Source of the DNA: an uncultured Dorea sp.
Lineage (GTDB): Bacteria; Bacillota; Clostridia; Lachnospirales; Lachnospiraceae
Assembly: GCA_910589275.1 (NCBI GenBank)
Contig: CAJUTH010000032.1
Location: 1 to 41,352, forward strand
DNA length: 41,352 nucleotides
Direction of reading: 5' to 3'
Each line of letters opens with the position of its first letter. Within the stretch, counting starts at the first letter, position 1. This document shows positions 14,637 through 23,378 of the stretch, one piece after another. The translations under genes and the position numbers were made by a program. The notes beneath the pieces are model-generated. The model made no database searches. It had not been told where the DNA came from and worked only from the letters and a program-made list of their open reading frames with translations.

Positions 14637-16160
14637 ATGATTAATGCTATTATTTTAGGAACGATTATTCTATATCTCTGTTTGCTGATTGGAGTCGGCG
14701 TTTACAACGGGAAAAAGAATAGTAATACCGAAGATTTTTATCTTGGCGGAAGAAGAATGGGTCCGCTTGTAGTTGCTATGAGCGCTGAGGCAAGCGATAT
14801 GTCAAGCTGGCTTCTGATGGGACTTCCGGGAGTTGCCTATGCGACCGGTCTGGCAGATCCGTTTTGGACGGCGGCGGGATTGGCGCTTGGTACATATTTT
14901 AACTGGCTGTTAGTATCAAGGCGGCTGAGAAGGTATTCATACAAGGTGGATGCGATTACGGTACCGTCTTTCTTTGCAAAGCGTTTCCATGATAAGAAGA
15001 ATATTATTACCGCCCTTGCGGCGCTTGTCATCGTTATATTCTTTATACCTTATACGGCGTCCGGTTTTGCTGCCTGCGGCAAACTGTTCCATTCCTTATT
15101 CGGGATACCGTATATGACAGGCGTGTTGGTTTTTGCGGTGGTTATTGTGGTTTATACTATTATCGGAGGTTTCAGTACGGTTGCTACCAATGACTTTATC
15201 CAGAGTGTGGTTATGTCCATTGCATTAATTTCTATTACGATATATGGCGTGACTCATGCGGGAGGTTTTGGAGCTGTAATTGATAATGCCAAAGCGCTTC
15301 CGGGATATTTGAATCTGAATCAAAGCTTTGACGCTGCTATGGGGGCTGCGGTAGAGTATCCGGCTTTAAAGAGTGCGTCCATGCTTGCATGGGGCTTTGG
15401 ATATTTTGGTATGCCTCATATTTTGGTAAGATTCATGTCTATTGAAGACGAAAAGAAGCTGAAGCTATCTAGACGTATCGGTTCGATCTGGGTAGTGATC
15501 GCTATGACGGTAGCTGTATTTATCGGTATCGTGGGATTGGCAATGTCCAGCGTAGGCGCAATGGAGAATCTGGAGGACAGTGAGACGGTTATCGTTGTGA
15601 TTTCAAGAATGCTCAGCCAGCATGGCGCGCTTCCGGCAATCCTTGGCGGCGTGATCTTAGCGGGAATCCTTGCGGCGACGATGTCAACGGCAGACAGCCA
15701 GCTTCTGGTTGCGGCTTCCGGTGTTTCTGAAAATATCATTCAGGATTTTATGGGCGTGAAGCTTACTGAGAAGAAGAGTCTGAGTATTGCACGTATTACG
15801 ATCCTTATTATTTCTGTAATTGGCGTAATCCTTGCGAGGGACCCGAACTCCAGCGTATTTGGCATTGTGTCCTTTGCATGGGCGGGTTTTGGAGGCTCCT
15901 TCGGAGCTGCCATGATCTGCGCGCTGTTCTGGAAACGTACGACGCTGCAGGGTGCGCTGGCAGGAATGATTGCCGGCGGCGTAACAGTATTTGTATGGAA
16001 ATATGCAGTTGCTCCTATGGGTGGTTTGTTTAATATTTATGAACTGCTTCCGGCATTCTTCGTATCTCTGGCATTTGTAATTGTAGTAAGTCTGCTGACG
16101 AAGGCTCCGGGACAGGAGATTATTGATGAATTTGAATATGCGAGAGCAAAGTCAGAGTAA
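14637..16160 (+). CDS. putP: Sodium/proline symporter
   Basis: 507-residue member of the sodium:solute symporter family with about 13 membrane helices, matching PutP in length and motifs: DFYLGGRRMGPLVVAMSAEASDMSSWLLMGLPG in helices 1-2, IIGGFSTVATNDFIQSVVM, GYFGMPHILVRFMSI, and GILAATMSTADSQLLVAASG, the Na+-site region. It imports proline with Na+. The gene has its own consensus promoter and terminator. Its closeness to the sel and prd clusters fits a job of feeding proline to racemase and reductase, though PutP also serves osmoprotection elsewhere. Confidence 0.92.
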   Translation: MINAIILGTIILYLCLLIGVGVYNGKKNSNTEDFYLGGRRMGPLVVAMSAEASDMSSWLLMGLPGVAYATGLADPFWTAAGLALGTYFNWLLVSRRLRRYSYKVDAITVPSFFAKRFHDKKNIITALAALVIVIFFIPYTASGFAACGKLFHSLFGIPYMTGVLVFAVVIVVYTIIGGFSTVATNDFIQSVVMSIALISITIYGVTHAGGFGAVIDNAKALPGYLNLNQSFDAAMGAAVEYPALKSASMLAWGFGYFGMPHILVRFMSIEDEKKLKLSRRIGSIWVVIAMTVAVFIGIVGLAMSSVGAMENLEDSETVIVVISRMLSQHGALPAILGGVILAGILAATMSTADSQLLVAASGVSENIIQDFMGVKLTEKKSLSIARITILIISVIGVILARDPNSSVFGIVSFAWAGFGGSFGAAMICALFWKRTTLQGALAGMIAGGVTVFVWKYAVAPMGGLFNIYELLPAFFVSLAFVIVVSLLTKAPGQEIIDEFEYARAKSE

Positions 16161-16192
16161 GGCATAAATGTGCTTCTGATTTAAGGAGAAAA

Positions 16193-16224
16193 AGAGCCGG
16201 GGCAGGGATGCTCCGGCTTTTCGA
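16193..16224. terminator. Bidirectional terminator between putP and the methyltransferase
   Basis: AGCCGG (16195-16200) pairs with CCGGCT (16213-16218), with further GC pairs inside. The + side is followed by TTTTCGATT and the - side by CTTTTTCTCC, serving both convergent genes. Confidence 0.75.
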
Positions 16225-16229
16225 TTGTG

Positions 16230-17090
16230 TTAAATGGCTTCCCATCTCCCGGAAGCGCCGCAAGGCAGGATGAGCCCGGTCTTAGATACCGGAAGCCCGA
16301 TTTCTTGTGATTCAACGCTGCCGTGGAACATTTTGAGTTCTGTGGCGATCATATAGGTAAGCACCGCCGGAGCCAGCCCGGTGGTATAGGAATTTACAAG
16401 GAAGAACAGCGGTTTGTCAGAGAGAAGGCGGACGCATAGTTTAATAAAAGAATGAATGGAATCTTCAATCTTCCATATCTCACCTTTTGGGCCTCTTCCG
16501 TAGGAAGGAGGATCCATGATAATAGCGTCGTAATGGTTTCCCCGGCGGATTTCCCTTTCTGCAAATTTTACACAGTCGTCTACCAGCCACCGGATAGGCG
16601 CGTCCTTTAAACCGGAGGACATGGCGTTTTCTTTGGCCCATCCAACCATACCTTTGGAGGCGTCTACATGGGTTACGGCCGCCCCGGCGGCAGCGGCGGC
16701 AAGAGTAGCGCCGCCGGTATAGGCGAATAGATTCAGTACTTTGACCGGCCGCCCGGCAGTTTTTATTTTCTCGGAAAACCAGTCCCAGTTCGCGGCCTGT
16801 TCCGGAAAAAGCCCCGTGTGTTTAAAGTTAAAAGGCTTCAGATTGAAGGTTAGTTCCCTGTACTGAATGGACCATTGCTTAGGAAGATCGAAAAATTCCC
16901 ATTCGCCCCCGCCTTTTTTACTGCGGTGATAGTGGCCGTTGACCTGACGCCAGTTTCTGTCTTTTCTTGGGGTATCCCAGATGACCTGAGGGTCTGGCCG
17001 TATCAAAAGATAATCTCCCCAGCGTTCTAACTTTTCACCCTTGCTGCAATCAATGACTTCGTAGTCGGTCCATTTATCTGCAATCCACAT
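16230..17090 (-). CDS. Class I SAM-dependent methyltransferase (RlmI/RlmK-like)
   Basis: 286 residues. The central Rossmann fold has motif I VLNLFAYTGGATLAAAAAGA, motif II THVDASKGMVGWAKEN, and the catalytic loop motif IV DAIIMDPPSYGRG, as in the 23S rRNA methyltransferases of the RlmI/RlmK/L (COG1092) group. The N-terminal ~90 residues (RPDPQVIW, KHTGLFPEQAANWDW) fit the same group. The long PUA-containing N terminus of RlmI is absent, so the exact rRNA target is unclear. It is monocistronic and convergent with putP. Confidence 0.8.
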   Translation of the reverse strand: MWIADKWTDYEVIDCSKGEKLERWGDYLLIRPDPQVIWDTPRKDRNWRQVNGHYHRSKKGGGEWEFFDLPKQWSIQYRELTFNLKPFNFKHTGLFPEQAANWDWFSEKIKTAGRPVKVLNLFAYTGGATLAAAAAGAAVTHVDASKGMVGWAKENAMSSGLKDAPIRWLVDDCVKFAEREIRRGNHYDAIIMDPPSYGRGPKGEIWKIEDSIHSFIKLCVRLLSDKPLFFLVNSYTTGLAPAVLTYMIATELKMFHGSVESQEIGLPVSKTGLILPCGASGRWEAI

Positions 17091-17160
17091 GATTCATCCT
17101 CTTTCTTGTATCTGTGTTAACGTGTGCGTACATTGTAACATGTGGGGATGCAAAAGACAA

Positions 17161-17186
17161 GGCAGAGGATATTGGCAGAGGATATT
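17161..17186 (+). repeat. Perfect tandem repeat, 2 x 13 bp
   Basis: GGCAGAGGATATT is duplicated head-to-tail at 17161-17173 and 17174-17186, between the methyltransferase start and the sel operon promoter. A recent slip duplication is the simplest view. Confidence 0.9.
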
Positions 17187-17191
17187 GGCTG

Positions 17192-17220
17192 CTATGAACG
17201 GCCTTCTAGGCCGTGAATAG
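17192..17220. other. Intergenic hairpin with a symmetric GA/GA internal loop
   Basis: ACGGCCT (17198-17204) pairs with AGGCCGT (17208-17214) across TCT. Outside lie GA and GA, then CTAT (17192-17195) pairing with ATAG (17217-17220). No U tract follows. It stands in the divergent region before yedF; function unknown. Confidence 0.45.
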
Positions 17221-17263
17221 TAAGATATAGATAAAATTTATAAAGGTGTTTATATATAGACAA

Positions 17264-17289
17264 CCTCTATTTGAACAAATATATAGAGG
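17264..17289. promoter_or_regulatory. Inverted repeat upstream of the sel operon, possible regulator site
   Basis: CCTCTAT (17264-17270) and ATAGAGG (17283-17289) are inverted around a 12-bp core that itself holds the near-palindrome TTTGAACAAA. The site ends about 50 bp before the extended -10 of yedF. It has the symmetry expected of a LysR-type operator, and a LysR gene is in this operon. Confidence 0.4.
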
Positions 17290-17338
17290 AGAATATAATA
17301 AAAATAACTAGAAAAATATTTATTTTTTTCGCTTATGA

Positions 17339-17347
17339 TGATAGAAT
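17339..17347 (+). promoter_or_regulatory. Extended -10 promoter of the sel operon
   Basis: TGATAGAAT (17339-17347) is an extended -10 about 45 bp before the yedF start. No clear -35 hexamer is seen. Confidence 0.45.
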
Positions 17348-17392
17348 ATGTCTATAAGTGTGAGCGGAAATACTAAGAAAGGTGGAAAAAAC

Positions 17393-17998
17393 ATGATTAC
17401 AGTCAACGCAATAGGAGATAATTGTCCGATCCCAGTAATTAAGACTAAGAAGGCGATGCAGGCATTGACAGGGCCGGAGACGATTGAGGTTCTGGTAGAC
17501 AATGAGATTGCAGTACAGAATGTGACAAAGATGGCATCGTCTAGCGGCGGGAAGGTAACGTCAAAGAAGCTGGCAGAAAAAGAGTATAAGATTACGATTG
17601 CCATGGAAGGCGCGCCGGCAGCCGCCAAAGAGGAGGACGTGGCATGCATTCCAGATATGAGGGATAACACGGTTGTGGTAGTATCCTCCGATCGTATGGG
17701 TGTTGGCAATGATGAGCTTGGAAAGGTATTAATCAAAGGCTTTATCTTTGCGGTTGCTCAGCTTGATAGGCTGCCGAAGACCATGCTGTTCTATAACGGC
17801 GGCGCAACCATAACATGTGAAGGCTCAGATTCGCTGAATGATCTGAAATCATTGGAGGCGCAGGGCGTTGAAATTCTCACCTGCGGGACATGCCTTGATT
17901 ATTACGGGCTGAAAGAGAAGCTTGCAGTAGGGTCTGTGACGAATATGTACAGTATAGTAGAGAAAATGGCGGGAGCAGGTAAAATACTGAAGCCATAA
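17393..17998 (+). CDS. yedF: Selenium metabolism protein YedF (TusA-like plus DsrE-like)
   Basis: 201 residues. Residues 1-72 form a TusA/SirA-like sulfur-carrier domain with the active CPxP motif (NCPIPVIKTKKAM, Cys11). Residues about 90-200 form a DsrE-like domain with VVVVSSDRMGVG and a C-terminal ILTCGTCLDYY. This fusion is the family found beside selD and tied to selenium metabolism, presumably as a persulfide/selenide carrier; the exact reaction is not established. The ATG at 17393 follows AAGAAAGGTGGAAAAAAC. An upstream in-frame ATG (17348) overlaps the promoter -10 and is rejected. It is the first gene of the sel operon, with selD 24 bp downstream. Confidence 0.93.
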   Translation: MITVNAIGDNCPIPVIKTKKAMQALTGPETIEVLVDNEIAVQNVTKMASSSGGKVTSKKLAEKEYKITIAMEGAPAAAKEEDVACIPDMRDNTVVVVSSDRMGVGNDELGKVLIKGFIFAVAQLDRLPKTMLFYNGGATITCEGSDSLNDLKSLEAQGVEILTCGTCLDYYGLKEKLAVGSVTNMYSIVEKMAGAGKILKP

Positions 17999-18022
17999 AG
18001 GTTTTTAAAAGGAGATTTTGCG

Positions 18023-19063
18023 ATGAAGAAAGACGTAAAGCTGACAAGCCTCAGTAAGACGGCGGGGTGAGCGGCCAAAATAGGTCCTAAGACCCTTGCT
18101 CAGGTTCTGAGTAAGCTGCCCAAATTTCAAGACGACAGGCTGCTGGTTGGTATTGAGACTTCCGATGACGCGGCTATTTACAAGGTAACCGATGACATTG
18201 CTATGATTCAGACGGTGGATTTCTTTACGCCTATTGTTGATGATCCATATATGTTCGGACAGATTGCGGCGGCCAATTCCCTAAGCGACGTATGGGCCAT
18301 GGGAGGGGAACCGGCGGTGGCGCTGAATATTGTGGGTTTTCCAAACTGCCTTGATCCAGCCATTCTGGGAGACATACTGACAGGAGGAGCCGATAAGGTG
18401 AAGGAGGCGGGCGCAGTTCTTGTGGGAGGTCATTCCGTTCAGGATGACGAGCCGAAATATGGATTGTGCGTGTCCGGTTTTGTACATCCTGACAAGATTT
18501 TCAAGAACTTTGGCTGCAGAGCGGGGGATGTGCTTGTCCTTACGAAGCAGATTGGAAGCGGAATTGTGAATACGGCGATTAAAGCAGACTTTGCGCCGCC
18601 TTCTGCTATTTGGGAGGCGCAGACAGTGATGGCGTCTCTGAACAAGAAGGCGAAGCAGGTTGTAGAGAAGTATGATGTGTCAGCCTGCACGGACATTACT
18701 GGTTTTGGGCTGCTCGGACATTGTGCAGAGATGGCGTCAGCCAGCGAAGTAACTTTTGAGATCTGTGTAAGGGATATCGCATATCTTGCAGACGCGATAG
18801 ATTTTGCAAAGATGGGTCTGGTTCCGGCAGGAGCCTATAAGAACCGCAGATATTCTATTGACCGGGTTGAATGCGGAAACGTTGAGGAACATTATCTGGA
18901 TCTGCTGTATGATCCCCAGACTTCAGGAGGGCTTCTGTTTAGTGTGAGACCGGAGAGCCTTTCTGAAATGTTAGCGGATTTTGCAAAGGCAGATATGGAC
19001 ACTGCATTATCGGTAATCGGCCGAGTGTCGGAAAAGAGCGATAAGCTGATAAGGCTATACTAA
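18023..19063 (+). CDS. selD: Selenide, water dikinase, selenocysteine-containing
   Basis: 346 residues with an in-frame UGA (18068-18070) as codon 16. SelD makes selenophosphate from selenide and ATP, the donor for Sec-tRNA. Upstream of the UGA the frame reads MKKDVKLTSLSKTAG, then Sec16, then AAKIGPKTL, which is the classic SelD active-site stretch (S..AG[U/C]..K). The position matches the catalytic Cys17 of E. coli SelD. The rest shows DDAAIY, QTVDFFTPIVDDPYMFGQIAAANSLSDVWAMGG and GHSVQDDEPKYGLCVSGFVHP, all SelD-typical. Taking the gene to start after the UGA (18203) would delete the active site and glycine-rich loop. GGAGATTTTGCG precedes 18023. A SECIS-like hairpin starts at the UGA. Selenophosphate is thus needed to make more SelD. 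Confidence 0.95.
18068..18102 (+). promoter_or_regulatory. SECIS-like element of selD
   Basis: The UGA begins the base stem: TGAGC (18068-18072) pairs with GCTCA (18098-18102). An internal loop leads to an apical stem GGTC (18083-18086) / GACC (18091-18094) with loop CTAA. The apical loop 16-20 nt after the UGA suits a bacterial SECIS read by SelB. Confidence 0.6.
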
Positions 19064-19109
19064 AATCTAGGTGTGCAGCATGGCGCGCCGTAATGAAAGG
19101 CGGGAACAT

Positions 19110-20516
19110 ATGAATAAAAATATGTTATATCGAAGTATTCCGAAGGTTGATATTCTGCTTCAAGACGAATTAATTAAGGAAATGACCGAGCGGTACGGCA
19201 GAGAGTCAGTTATGGCGTCTATTCATGTGGAGCTTGCAAGGCTGCGGAAATTTATTGCTGACAGTGAGAGTGAGGCGGAGGCCGAAGAACAGATTCAGCT
19301 TTTGGTTTCTGGCATTGTCCGGACGGTGGAGGCAGCGCATACTCCAAATATGAAAAAAGTGATTAATGGAACCGGTACGATACTCCATACGAATCTGGGA
19401 CGTGCCCCCATCAGCAGAGCGCATATGGAGAAGGCTTTTCGTATTGTGACGGGATATTCTAATCTGGAGTATAATCTGGAAAAAGGCAGACGGGGAGAGA
19501 GGTACTCGCATTTTGAGGAGCTATTGTGTAAGATTACCGGCGCTGAGGCGGCAATGGCGGTAAACAATAATGCGTCTTCCGTGCTGTTAATTCTCAGCTC
19601 TCTGGCAAAAGGGGGAGAAGTGATCGTATCCCGGGGCGAACTGATAGAGATCGGCGGGAAATTTCGGATTCCGGATGTAATGGAACAAAGCGGCGCGGCT
19701 CTGGTAGAAGTGGGTACAACGAACAAGACGCATTTCAGCGATTATGAGGAGCACATTACGGAAGAAACGAAAGCGCTGCTGAAGGTTCATACCAGTAATT
19801 ACCGGATTGTAGGATTTACTGAGTCGGTAACAATTGATGAATTGGTTCCGCTGGCAAGAGAGAGGGAAATTCCGGTAATTGAGGATCTTGGAAGCGGAGT
19901 ATTGATTGATTTGTCAAAGTATGGCTTGAGCTATGAGCCTACCGTTCAGGAATCAATTGCGAAGGGTGCGGATGTGGTATGCTTTAGCGGAGATAAATTA
20001 TTTGGAGGACCGCAGGCAGGCATCATCGTTGGCCGGAAGAAGTATATTGACAAAATGAAGAAAAACCAGCTTACAAGGGCTCTGCGGATTGATAAGTTTA
20101 CGGCGGCGGCGCTGGAATTGGTGCTTCAGGAATATTTATCCGAGGAAAAGGCGATACGGAATATACCGGTACTCCGCATGATTACTGAGCCGTTAGATGA
20201 GGCGGCTAGAAGGGCAAGGAGTCTTGCAAGGATGGTTCGCGCGGCGGGGATAGAAGGAAGGGTTGAGGTGGTGTCCTGTGAATCCCAGATTGGCGGCGGC
20301 TCCCTTCCTTTAGAAAGGATTCCCAGCATGGCGGTGGCGATCCGGCCTGAGGGTATCAGTGTAGCGGAAATGGAAGAGAGGATGCGGCGTCTTCCGGTTC
20401 CGATTATTCCAAGAACGGTGAATGATACGGTGATGCTGGATGTGAGAACCATTGAGACCGAGGATTTTAAGCTGGTAGCGGCCGGTATTCAAAATTTGAC
20501 GGGGTTGGAGAAATAA
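19110..20516 (+). CDS. selA: L-seryl-tRNA(Sec) selenium transferase
   Basis: 468-residue PLP enzyme that converts Ser-tRNA(Sec) to Sec-tRNA(Sec) with selenophosphate. Family marks: N-terminal RSIPKVDILLQDE, TGTILHTNLGRAPIS, the PLP-site region with EDLGSGVLIDLSKYG, CFSGDKLFGGPQAGIIVG with Lys296 as the PLP Schiff-base lysine (295 in E. coli), and C-terminal IIPRTVNDTVMLDVRTI. Length equals typical SelA. The start at 19110 was chosen because AAAGGCGGGA lies just before it; the frame extends to 19071 without a good site. It lies 46 bp after selD and 2 bp before selB. Confidence 0.96.
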   Translation: MNKNMLYRSIPKVDILLQDELIKEMTERYGRESVMASIHVELARLRKFIADSESEAEAEEQIQLLVSGIVRTVEAAHTPNMKKVINGTGTILHTNLGRAPISRAHMEKAFRIVTGYSNLEYNLEKGRRGERYSHFEELLCKITGAEAAMAVNNNASSVLLILSSLAKGGEVIVSRGELIEIGGKFRIPDVMEQSGAALVEVGTTNKTHFSDYEEHITEETKALLKVHTSNYRIVGFTESVTIDELVPLAREREIPVIEDLGSGVLIDLSKYGLSYEPTVQESIAKGADVVCFSGDKLFGGPQAGIIVGRKKYIDKMKKNQLTRALRIDKFTAAALELVLQEYLSEEKAIRNIPVLRMITEPLDEAARRARSLARMVRAAGIEGRVEVVSCESQIGGGSLPLERIPSMAVAIRPEGISVAEMEERMRRLPVPIIPRTVNDTVMLDVRTIETEDFKLVAAGIQNLTGLEK

Positions 20517-20518
20517 GA

Positions 20519-22432
20519 ATGAAGAATATAATTATCGGAACAGCAGGGCATATTGACCATGGAAAGACGACATTGATCAAAGCGCTGACCGGACGCAATA
20601 CTGACCGGTGGGAGGAAGAGCAGAAACGGGGAATTACCATTGATCTTGGCTTTACTTGGTTCGACCTTCCGGGAGGAGACCGGGCCGGAATTATCGATGT
20701 TCCGGGTCATGAGAGATTTATCAATAATATGGCTGCGGGCGTCGTAGGAATGGATATGGTGCTGCTGGTGATTGCGGCGGATGAAGGGATTATGCCGCAG
20801 ACCAGAGAGCATATGGATATTTTGGGTCTTCTGGGAGTTAAAAAAAGTATTATTGTTCTTAATAAATGCGACCTTGTAGACGAGGACTGGCTGGAATTGG
20901 TAGAAGAGGAGATAAGGGAGGAACTGGAGGGAACTTTTTTGGAAGGCTCTCCGGTAGCAAAGATTTCTGCTGTCAGCGGGCAGGGGATTGACGAGCTTGT
21001 TTCTCTGATAGAACATATGATGAGGGATGAGGTGGAGGAAAAGGATATCACTACGATTCCGAGACTTCCTGTTGACCGGGCATTTTCGTTGTCTGGATTC
21101 GGCACGATTATTACAGGAACGCTTCTTTCCGGTTCTATTTCAAGGGACGATGTCTTGGCTGTGTACCCTATTGGAAAAACCAGTAAGATTCGCAGTATTC
21201 AGGTACACGGCGAGGTTAAGGACAGATGCTATGCGGGACAGCGGGTGGCGGTCAACCTGTCAAATATCAAGAAAAGAGAGATATTCAGGGGATGTGTACT
21301 GGCGCCGCCTAAGAGCATGAAGAACACAGATCTTCTGGATGTGAAGCTGAATATACTGGAATCTTCCATGAGAGTACTGACAAACCATACCAGGTTGCAT
21401 CTGTTTACCGGAACCAGTGAAATCCTCTGCCGGGCGGTACTGCTTGACAAAGAGGAGATTGGTCCGGGTGAAAACGGATATGTGCAGCTCAGACTGGAAG
21501 AGGAGATTGCCCTTCGCAGAGGAGACAAATTCGTGGTGCGTTTTTACTCGCCCATGGAGACCATAGGCGGAGGTGTGGTGCTGGAGCCGAATCCATCCAT
21601 TCACCGGAGATTTCAGGAAGCTGTGATTGAGGATTTGAGAAGGAAGGAATCCGGGACGTCTGCAGATGTGATTGAAATGCACATCAGGGAGCATGGCGAC
21701 GGTCTGGTAACGCAGGCGGAGCTAGCAAGGCTGACTGCGCTGTCTTTGGAGGAAACGGCGGAAGCTTTAGAGGAATTGGAAACCTTAAGAACCATTCAGC
21801 TATTTACTACCCGTAAGGATATTTATGCGTGGCATTCCGGTTCAGAGCGTCTGGCACGACAGTCTATTTTAGACGCTCTTGCCGATTATGAAAGAAAGTA
21901 TCCGTATCGTTATGGCATGAAGAAGGCGGAAGTGCAGGTGACATTTTTAAAGAAGATGAAGCCGGTGGTGTTTGACCAGTATGTGGATTATCTGGAAACG
22001 GAAGGGGCTATAAAAAGGTTTCGTGAATATTTGTGTACGCCGGATTATAAAGTCTGCAAGGACGCCGTTTATGATAAGGTGGCAGAGCAGCTTTTGGATA
22101 CAGTAAGAGGGGCAAAGTATGATTTTGTCCGATATTCGGATATGTCTTTTGATGGAGTGCCAGGCTCGGAGGCGGATGATATACTGAATATTCTCTTGGA
22201 GGAGCGCCGTATTGTGAAGGTGTCGGAAGACTTGTATACTTTGACTGAATATATGGAACAGGCTAAGAAGATGATACAGAAAGAATTTGAAAAAAGAGAT
22301 GTGATTACAACGGCAGAGGTACGGGATTTATTCCAGACCAGCCGCAAAAGCGCGAAGCCTATTATTGAATATATGGATAGCATTAAGGTAACAAAGAGAG
22401 CGGGAGCGGAGAGTGAAAGGATAGCGTACTAA
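20519..22432 (+). CDS. selB: Selenocysteine-specific elongation factor SelB
   Basis: 637-residue GTPase that brings Sec-tRNA(Sec) to the ribosome at SECIS-marked UGA codons. The EF-Tu-like G domain has GHIDHGKT (10-17), RGITIDLGF (G2), DVPGH (60-64) and NKCD (115-118). Two beta-barrel domains follow (RLPVDRAFSLSGFGTIITGTLL begins the first). The C-terminal ~260 residues form the winged-helix repeats that bind the SECIS hairpin, ending in RKSAKPIIEYMDSIKVTKRAG. It overlaps the next gene by one base (TAATG), so translation is coupled. Confidence 0.97.
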   Translation: MKNIIIGTAGHIDHGKTTLIKALTGRNTDRWEEEQKRGITIDLGFTWFDLPGGDRAGIIDVPGHERFINNMAAGVVGMDMVLLVIAADEGIMPQTREHMDILGLLGVKKSIIVLNKCDLVDEDWLELVEEEIREELEGTFLEGSPVAKISAVSGQGIDELVSLIEHMMRDEVEEKDITTIPRLPVDRAFSLSGFGTIITGTLLSGSISRDDVLAVYPIGKTSKIRSIQVHGEVKDRCYAGQRVAVNLSNIKKREIFRGCVLAPPKSMKNTDLLDVKLNILESSMRVLTNHTRLHLFTGTSEILCRAVLLDKEEIGPGENGYVQLRLEEEIALRRGDKFVVRFYSPMETIGGGVVLEPNPSIHRRFQEAVIEDLRRKESGTSADVIEMHIREHGDGLVTQAELARLTALSLEETAEALEELETLRTIQLFTTRKDIYAWHSGSERLARQSILDALADYERKYPYRYGMKKAEVQVTFLKKMKPVVFDQYVDYLETEGAIKRFREYLCTPDYKVCKDAVYDKVAEQLLDTVRGAKYDFVRYSDMSFDGVPGSEADDILNILLEERRIVKVSEDLYTLTEYMEQAKKMIQKEFEKRDVITTAEVRDLFQTSRKSAKPIIEYMDSIKVTKRAGAESERIAY

Positions 22433-23358
22433 TGAATTTGAAGCAGTTAGAAGCATTTGTAGAGGTGGCAGAGGGAGGGAGCTTTTCTAGAGCAGCCAAG
22501 AATCTATATTTGACACAGCCGACAATCAGCGCGCATGTGGCCGCATTGGAAAAAGAACTGGAAGTGCGGTTGTTTGTTAGGAATACGAAAGAGGTTAGTC
22601 TCTCGGCGGAGGGCCAGACTCTTTATAAATATGCCAGTCAGATGATTGATCTGGAAAAGCGTATTGAAGAGGAATTTGGAGAGAGAAGGAAACTTGGCAG
22701 ACAGTGTATTACCATTGCGGCATCTACGATTCCGTCCCAGTATCTTTTGCCGAGGATTATGACCAGATTTAATGAGAAATATCCGGGGGAACAGATTAAG
22801 CTGTTGGAAGCGGACAGCGCCCGTGTGGTGAATCAGGTGGTCGAACATATGGTTGATATCGGATTTACCGGGACAGTTCTAGAAAAGAAGCACTGCAAAT
22901 ATATCCCATTTTACAGAGACGAGCTGGTGATTATCACGCCGAATACAGAGGAATACCGGGAGAGGAGAAAGGCTCCGGAGGATATCTCATGGCTTTTGAA
23001 GGAGCCTGTCATTATGAGAGAGGAAGGCTCCGGAACCAGAAAAGAAGCAGAGAAACAGCTTCGCGCTGTGGGAGTGCGACCAGAACAGATGAATGTGATT
23101 GCCAATATTGAGAATCAGGAAACGATCAAAGAATCTGTATGCCGCGGAATGGGGGTTTCCATTCTTTCTAAGCTTGCCGCTATCGATAAGATTGAAGACA
23201 GCAGCGTGCTGGAATTTGGGATTCCTGGTGCAGACAGAGGACGTAACATCAATGTGGTGTATAATAAAAATAACCAGCTTTCGGTTTCGGCAGAACGGTT
23301 TTTGAAAGTAGTACAGGAAGTTTATCCGAAAAACGGCGCTGGGAGCGATAATAAATAA
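22432..23358 (+). CDS. Selenium metabolism-associated LysR regulator
   Basis: 308 residues. The N-terminal LysR HTH (MNLKQLEAFVEVAEGGSFSRAAKNLYLTQPTISAHVAALEKELE) is followed by a periplasmic-binding-like effector domain (about 90-300). Its location inside sel operons is a known conserved arrangement, and this family is annotated as selenium-linked. It starts on the last base of the selB stop. It may control the sel operon itself through the inverted repeat at 17264-17289, or the selenoprotein operon; both are inferred. The effector is unknown. Confidence 0.9.
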   Translation: MNLKQLEAFVEVAEGGSFSRAAKNLYLTQPTISAHVAALEKELEVRLFVRNTKEVSLSAEGQTLYKYASQMIDLEKRIEEEFGERRKLGRQCITIAASTIPSQYLLPRIMTRFNEKYPGEQIKLLEADSARVVNQVVEHMVDIGFTGTVLEKKHCKYIPFYRDELVIITPNTEEYRERRKAPEDISWLLKEPVIMREEGSGTRKEAEKQLRAVGVRPEQMNVIANIENQETIKESVCRGMGVSILSKLAAIDKIEDSSVLEFGIPGADRGRNINVVYNKNNQLSVSAERFLKVVQEVYPKNGAGSDNK

Positions 23359-23378
23359 TATAAGCAGAGGATAATATT

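Noticed and set aside
18203..19063. SelD starting after the UGA
   Set aside because: It would drop the active-site and nucleotide-binding stretch. The frame upstream encodes typical SelD up to Sec16, with a good ribosome site at 18023.
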